From: Korobacter sp963758505 | GTDB taxonomy: Bacteria; Acidobacteriota; Terriglobia; Terriglobales; Acidobacteriaceae | Assembly: GCA_963758505.1 (NCBI GenBank) | Contig: CAVWVJ010000001.1 | Location: 1,178,001-1,242,000 of the forward strand | Reading direction: 5' to 3' | DNA: 64,000 nt | In this document: piece after piece, positions 63,947 to 64,000 of the stretch | Layout of the letters: every line of letters begins with the position of its first letter | Position numbering within the stretch: position 1 is the first letter of the stretch | Notes under the pieces: generated by a model | What the model was told of the DNA's origin: nothing | What the model saw: only the letters and a program-made list of their open reading frames with translations | Database searches by the model: none | Position numbers and translations under genes: made by a program

Positions 63947-63972
63947 AAAAAAAAGCGCTCCCGCAGGAGCGC
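63947..63972 (-). terminator. Intrinsic terminator of an unseen gene to the right
   Basis: Arms gcgctcc (63955-63961) and ggagcgc (63966-63972), followed on the minus strand by eight T (63947-63954). Its gene would lie beyond the window and read leftward. Confidence 0.85.
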
Positions 63973-64000
63973 CCCTGAAATTCCAGAGTCCTTCTACGCC

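Overview
The window looks like chromosomal DNA of an Acidobacteriota bacterium, most like the Koribacter/Terriglobia group. Evidence: high GC, long arrays of roughly 89-base repeats whose minus strand reads as CHPEERSDV-type peptides, an hpnJ gene beside an hpnP-like gene, Tat-exported sugar oxidoreductases and DUF1080 proteins, a large secreted beta-propeller protein with a C-terminal Ig-like tail, and a conserved lipid/RNA-modification operon. The assignment rests on recognition, not on a search.

Layout. 1-660: repeats only. 659-7334: secreted oligopeptidase B, a Gfo/Idh/MocA oxidoreductase whose end is replaced by a repeat hairpin, a Tat-exported oxidoreductase with a DUF1080 glycoside-processing protein, and a methyltransferase. 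7.4-14.2 kb: hopanoid-type radical SAM genes (hpnP-like, hpnJ) and a pair of half-size membrane transporters, interleaved with two arrays of the same 89-base unit. 14.5-28.3 kb: a 1079-residue secreted propeller protein, an anti-sigma kinase, an HtrA protease, a third array, DJ-1, GNAT and YebC genes, oxalate decarboxylase, a PagL-like deacylase, a frameshifted ftcD and a secreted unknown. 28.3-37.5 kb, minus strand: tgpA-rimO-yacG-pgpA-NHL-cinA-thpR-plsY-gpsA, probably one or two operons joining phospholipid synthesis (GpsA, PlsY, PgpA) with ribosome and RNA functions. 39.4-41.3 kb: tRNA-Ala carrying a small decayed integrated element bounded by a 29-base direct repeat. 41.4-64 kb: malate synthase-like protein, dapD, a dicarboxylate symporter, RNase J, the cysK-cysE operon, a TonB-ankyrin protein, pepA, a ferredoxin-methyltransferase fusion, DoxX and PilZ proteins, and murA.

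The most interesting signal is ahead of cysK. A 12-codon reading frame encodes MNALFHACGCCC, with four Cys in its last five codons. It begins at the predicted transcription start of a good sigma70-like promoter, so its mRNA would be leaderless. It is followed by four segments that can pair as 1:2 and 3:4 or alternatively 2:3, the layout of ribosome-dependent attenuation. I read it as a cysteine-sensing leader peptide controlling cysK-cysE. A 16-base palindrome lies over the same start point.

Other points worth following: the frameshift in ftcD, the tRNA-embedded element, the truncated oxidoreductase, the ferredoxin-methyltransferase fusion, a malate synthase homologue with a disturbed active-site motif, and likely leaderless starts at dapD and a DUF2520 gene.
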